DNA of 64,000 nucleotides from Echiichthys vipera (taxonomy: Eukaryota; Chordata; Actinopteri; Perciformes; Trachinidae). The stretch's first letter is position 1; each line of letters starts with the position of its first letter. The notes under the pieces were generated by a model. The model saw only the letters and a list, made by a program, of their open reading frames with translations. It had not been told where the DNA came from and did not search any database. Below are positions 60,447 through 64,000 of this stretch, piece after piece. The stretch covers positions 20,151,294-20,215,293 of the forward strand of contig OY829665.1 in the NCBI GenBank assembly GCA_963691815.1. The letters are read 5' to 3'. Both the position numbers and the translations under genes were made by a program.

Positions 60447-61042
60447 GGGCGTACTCACACTGTCCTTCTGGCCGGGGCCAAAACCGTTTTTTCAGCTAAA
60501 GCCTAGTACCTTTAAGCAGTGTGAGTGCACCCGTTCCGTGCATAACTGCGGCCAGCCAGCCGTCCACGGCCCGCTTGAAAGAGGTGTGCTTTAGCGGAGC
60601 CGTTTGCACATGTACGAGCACGAGCGCGCGCACGTGTACAAGCACGAGCACGAGCCCTACGGCAGTAGCGTTATGTCCGCCTGTTCGGACATGTAAATAG
60701 AAGGACGGACCATGCGCGGACATTTAACAACAACAACAATGGCGGTGAAAGGTTCACGTGGTGTGATGCAGAGGAGTGTTTACTGCAGATTTGGTCGGAT
60801 GAAAATATTCAAAAACAGTCGACAAGACGCACAAAAACTCCGAGGTCTGTGGAAATATTTGTAAACAAAGCCACACACGCATCAATGCGTGTGACGTGTT
60901 ACGGCGTGATGGCGTATGGACAGCAAGAAGCATTGGCCGGCCCTGGCAGTGTGAGTACAAACGGGGCTGGGGCGCGGGGGGAGAGGGAGGGGGGACAAGT
61001 ACCCTAAAGCCTGGGTCGCGGCAGGACAGTGTGAGTACGTCC
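60447..61042 (+). mobile_element. PIF/Harbinger-type MITE, third copy
   Basis: It starts GGGCGTACTCACACTGTCC and ends GGACAGTGTGAGTACGTCC. Target duplication is TCA at 60444-60446 and 61043-61045. A Myb/SANT-like start (atggcggtgaaaggttcacg) lies at 60739 but is frameshifted at once. Confidence 0.85.
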
Positions 61043-62699
61043 TCAGAGCCCTCAGTCTGTGCTCTGTGAAAGGGTTTTTAATCAGTGTCTGACCTCAATA
61101 TTACAGTGTAAGTAGTTTGGTTTTCTGTTTATTATTATGATTGTTATTGTTGTTTATCTAAGTGTTATTCAATCAAAATAGTCAAAATATGTCTTGTCTT
61201 GAAAAGCAACAGAAACCTATAAGTAATTTGTTATAAATGTAATGTATATTGTTAATCTAAAATAAATAAAAAAAAGTTAAACCTGGATATCTAATTACAC
61301 TACAGTAACAAAATAACATTGACTAATGGATTGCAGTTGGGTGTTAACTAAATAAATGAGGCTATCAGTGAGATTATTGGCTGTTTTTATTTCAGTTATT
61401 TTCTATTGTAAATGCCTGCCACACCAGGTCAGACACAGTTGTAAGTCATTCTAGTCATTAATCAGATTAAGTTGGTTAATAACTCAACAGCACTTTAATG
61501 TGGATTCTGTACAAGTTCAAAAACCATTCTTGTGCATTATCTGAGTCGTTACCGACCTTGATTTTAGGGACAAAAAAATTGGCTGGTAAAAAACCACTGT
61601 GGCTGGTGGCCAAAAAAGTTAACTTCAGGGCCTGAGTGCATGTGTGTGGTTTTGGTGATTTGATAAATGTTACACACCTTGTAACACACCTTGTTTAGGC
61701 ATGACATTGACAGTAGGTGTAATGTTATACAAGGATGCTTTTCACATCTTTCTTTCATTTCATTCAACATTTCTTGCTACGAAAAGAAGTACACATTGAG
61801 ATAGAGAAGGAGGGAAATGAAGGCCCTGGCCACACGACATGGCGTTTTCCTACAAACGCAAATCCTCGTGCTGTCTTTGCCTTTTTGTCCGGCCAACAAA
61901 TTGCATTGTACAACACCAGCACAACAGAACCGGTCAGAACTTCCTTGACCACTAAACAAAAGCCACGTGCTGTGCCGCAGCCACCTGAAGAGCTGAATCC
62001 AAGCCGGGACGGAAGCAGACATGCCCTGCCGATCCAACTGCGCAGCCGACCCAGTCTACAGACCAGAACTCAGGTCTGCCAAACACCGGGACTCGGACCT
62101 ACGGAACATGCATCGGTACTGTAAGATGCCAGGGCGACTTTAATATCAACGGCAAAGTAAGGTTAGCCTTTTAATACAACTCCTGGTTAAAAACATTGGT
62201 GGTAATTAAGTTCTGACCTGAGTTCTGTTGGCAGGCTAATAAGAGCCAGTTTAAGTCCGCCAATAATATTACAAACCAGCCCCGTAGGTCTGAATCAGTC
62301 TGGTCTTAAACTTTTTATATCCACATTTAACCCTTTGTCACGCATCTATTCAGTATTGCACTATTCTGTATTATCCTTGCTAATAAACCAAATAAATGTT
62401 TATAACTTTACGTCATTTTGAGAGTCTTCCCTTCTGTGCAGAAATTGATGGTCCCTGATATGGCTGTGGTACAAACTAACGAGTTAGAGACGAGACTGAT
62501 AAAATTTAAATAACCAATTACTCTAAGTTACTAAAAGGTATAAAACCTTCACCAAAGTTTAATAAACATCCTGTCTTATTTTGGTGTGCTTCCCTACTTC
62601 GAGGTAAATTAAATCCTAAATTTTAACGAGTCAAGTTAATTCATAATTAATTCAGCGACTACTAAATTCTAGCCAAAAAACGTGTAGGTCATTCTCCTA
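61043..62699. other. Intergenic, no gene recognised
   Basis: 61824-62110 begins ggccctggccacacgacatg and may be another MITE of the 'ccacacg...gttttcc' type. An open frame to 62124 has no recognised domain. Confidence 0.4.
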
Positions 62700-63025
62700 C
62701 ACCGGCGTTACAAATGGTCTTTTCTGTAACCTGGTCCCAGAGTGGGAATATTTGAGAAGGCCCCCGTGGCATGGTCGTCTGGCCAACAACAACGCATTCT
62801 TTGTTAATGACGCTGTCATCTCCACACCTCAGAGCGCTAACCCCATGGCGTCACATAACAACAGTGCTGCTGCGTTGAGAGAGACACGGACCTACAGACC
62901 GAACTGTACTCTGAGCCGCATGGTAATGAATTAGGCCGACCATATATTTCTCCCTTTTCCTTGATGCTCTGATGCTAAATTGGTCGCTAGTAGCTTTTTA
63001 TAAATAAAGTTGCCAAGAAGGTTTT
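62700..63025. mobile_element. Second copy of the 7548-type DNA element
   Basis: aacctggtcccagagtggga, atggcgtcacataacaacag and aataaagttgccaagaag align with 7658-7980. The left terminus is not visible. Confidence 0.6.
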
Positions 63026-64000
63026 AAAAGTAGCCAGACAGTGCCCGCCTGTGAGTGCTTTGGGACGGGGAAGGGGCTCCCAGCAGCACCCTCTGCTCGT
63101 TGAGGACACTAACTGCAGAGTGATTGGTGCATCTGAGTCCAAAACAGCACAAAAGTCTCCACTAACACCAGAAACAGTGGACACATTTCTCTCTAGGATG
63201 GAGGAGGATTTGGGAAGTCGCCAGATCGGCGACAAACTCTGAAGTGTTTGTATTCTGATTCTACACAACAGCGGAGCTCCGTCTCTTCTTCTCCTTTTTG
63301 GTGTATTTCTGTGGCAGTTACAGCGCCACATCCAGGCCTGGCATGTGTATTACAGTGTTTCCAGCTGGATTCACTGGTTTTGGTGGACGCAGATATTTCT
63401 TGAGCCAGAACACTTTTCAAGAACGGAGGGGGAAAAAAAGGGTTGTTTTCGATCGTGCGGCCAGGGCCGAAGATGGAGAAGGCCGTACACTGGAGAGACC
63501 AGGAGGGTCAGAGCAGGAGAAGGCTACAGAAGGAGTTGAAGAAATAAGTGAAGGAGAAGAAGAAAATAAGTATTGAATGTGAGGGATGAATATATGGCTG
63601 TACATTCAGAAAGAGGCAGACAGAGGCAGGGAGTGACAGGAGGAGGCAGATGAAGATGACAGGGAGGAAAAGGATACTACTGCAGTTCCCCCTGGACCCC
63701 ATGTCATGTTTTTATTCTCCTTCCATATAAAGTGTGGTACAGCAGCATACATATGCCACCCTGCCAAGACTTGCCACACCTTTGCCACCGCCATGTACAA
63801 TTTTCTAGATCCGCCACTGTTACTTCTAAATCTTTTACAAATGATTTGTTCATGATTTAAAAAGATTTGTCTTACAACACATTTGTTATATGTTTTTTGT
63901 TCCACGCAATATTTATAATTATTTTATTATTAATTAAAGGCTCATAAAAGACTATTATTAATAATACTTATTATTATTATAAAGTGTTAACACAATTCTC
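63026..64000. other. Right end of window, no gene recognised
   Basis: Short frames only, with purine-rich sequence at 63420-63660 and (TTA)n at the end. Confidence 0.4.

Overview
This is a window of eukaryotic nuclear DNA, almost certainly from a ray-finned (teleost) fish. It has GT-AG introns and AATAAA signals, long (CA)n tracts, and a very high density of interspersed elements of the kinds that crowd teleost genomes: several non-LTR retrotransposon clades, a Penelope-like element, Ty3/gypsy pieces, solo LTRs, Tc1, hAT and PIF/Harbinger-type elements and a tRNA-derived SINE. There is no bacterial operon, CRISPR array, ribosomal RNA or convincing tRNA gene. Gene models below were made by eye from splice signals and reading phase; family names rest on remembered motifs, not on a database search.

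Layout. (1) 1-6060 is the left arm of a very large inverted duplication whose right arm is about 44290-56866. Each arm carries the same small multi-exon gene, which I could not identify. The left copy runs on the + strand and its 5' end lies off the window. The right copy runs on the - strand, with a candidate start exon at 58174-58190. The two genes therefore point at each other across a roughly 38 kb spacer. (2) 7990-19607 is a three-unit tandem duplication of a 4-5 kb block made of repeats, with the same solo LTR in two units and a 220 bp (CA)n tract in the third. (3) 19610-24560 is a graveyard of LINE pieces plus a 1.07 kb LTR-like repeat that recurs inverted in the right arm. (4) 26067-38855 (+ strand) is a complete, open NXPE-family gene (six exons, 558 codons by my splicing). 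Its introns hold a minisatellite, a hAT piece, an L2-type LINE, a Penelope-like RT, an RTE-type LINE and a SINE. (5) 39450-44290 is further retroelement debris. (6) 44290-58190 is the right arm and right gene copy, enlarged by insertions that are missing from the left arm. (7) 58191-64000 is repeat-rich sequence with no gene I can support.

How it fits together. Comparing the arms dates events. A LINE (about 50255-54112), a 1 kb LINE tail with a 38-bp minisatellite (48971-49970), an LTR-like element (46855-47853) and a Harbinger-type MITE (56180-56597) entered the right arm after duplication, because the left arm has the matching empty or near-empty sites. A second Harbinger-type MITE (51331-51931) then inserted into that LINE. 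All these insertions lie in introns or 3' flank of the right gene, so its exons survive. The most useful biological lead is the last exon of the twin genes. The left copy has one extra T in a T-run, so its C terminus is in another frame, while the right copy ends in a C-V-V-L, which fits a CaaX prenylation box.
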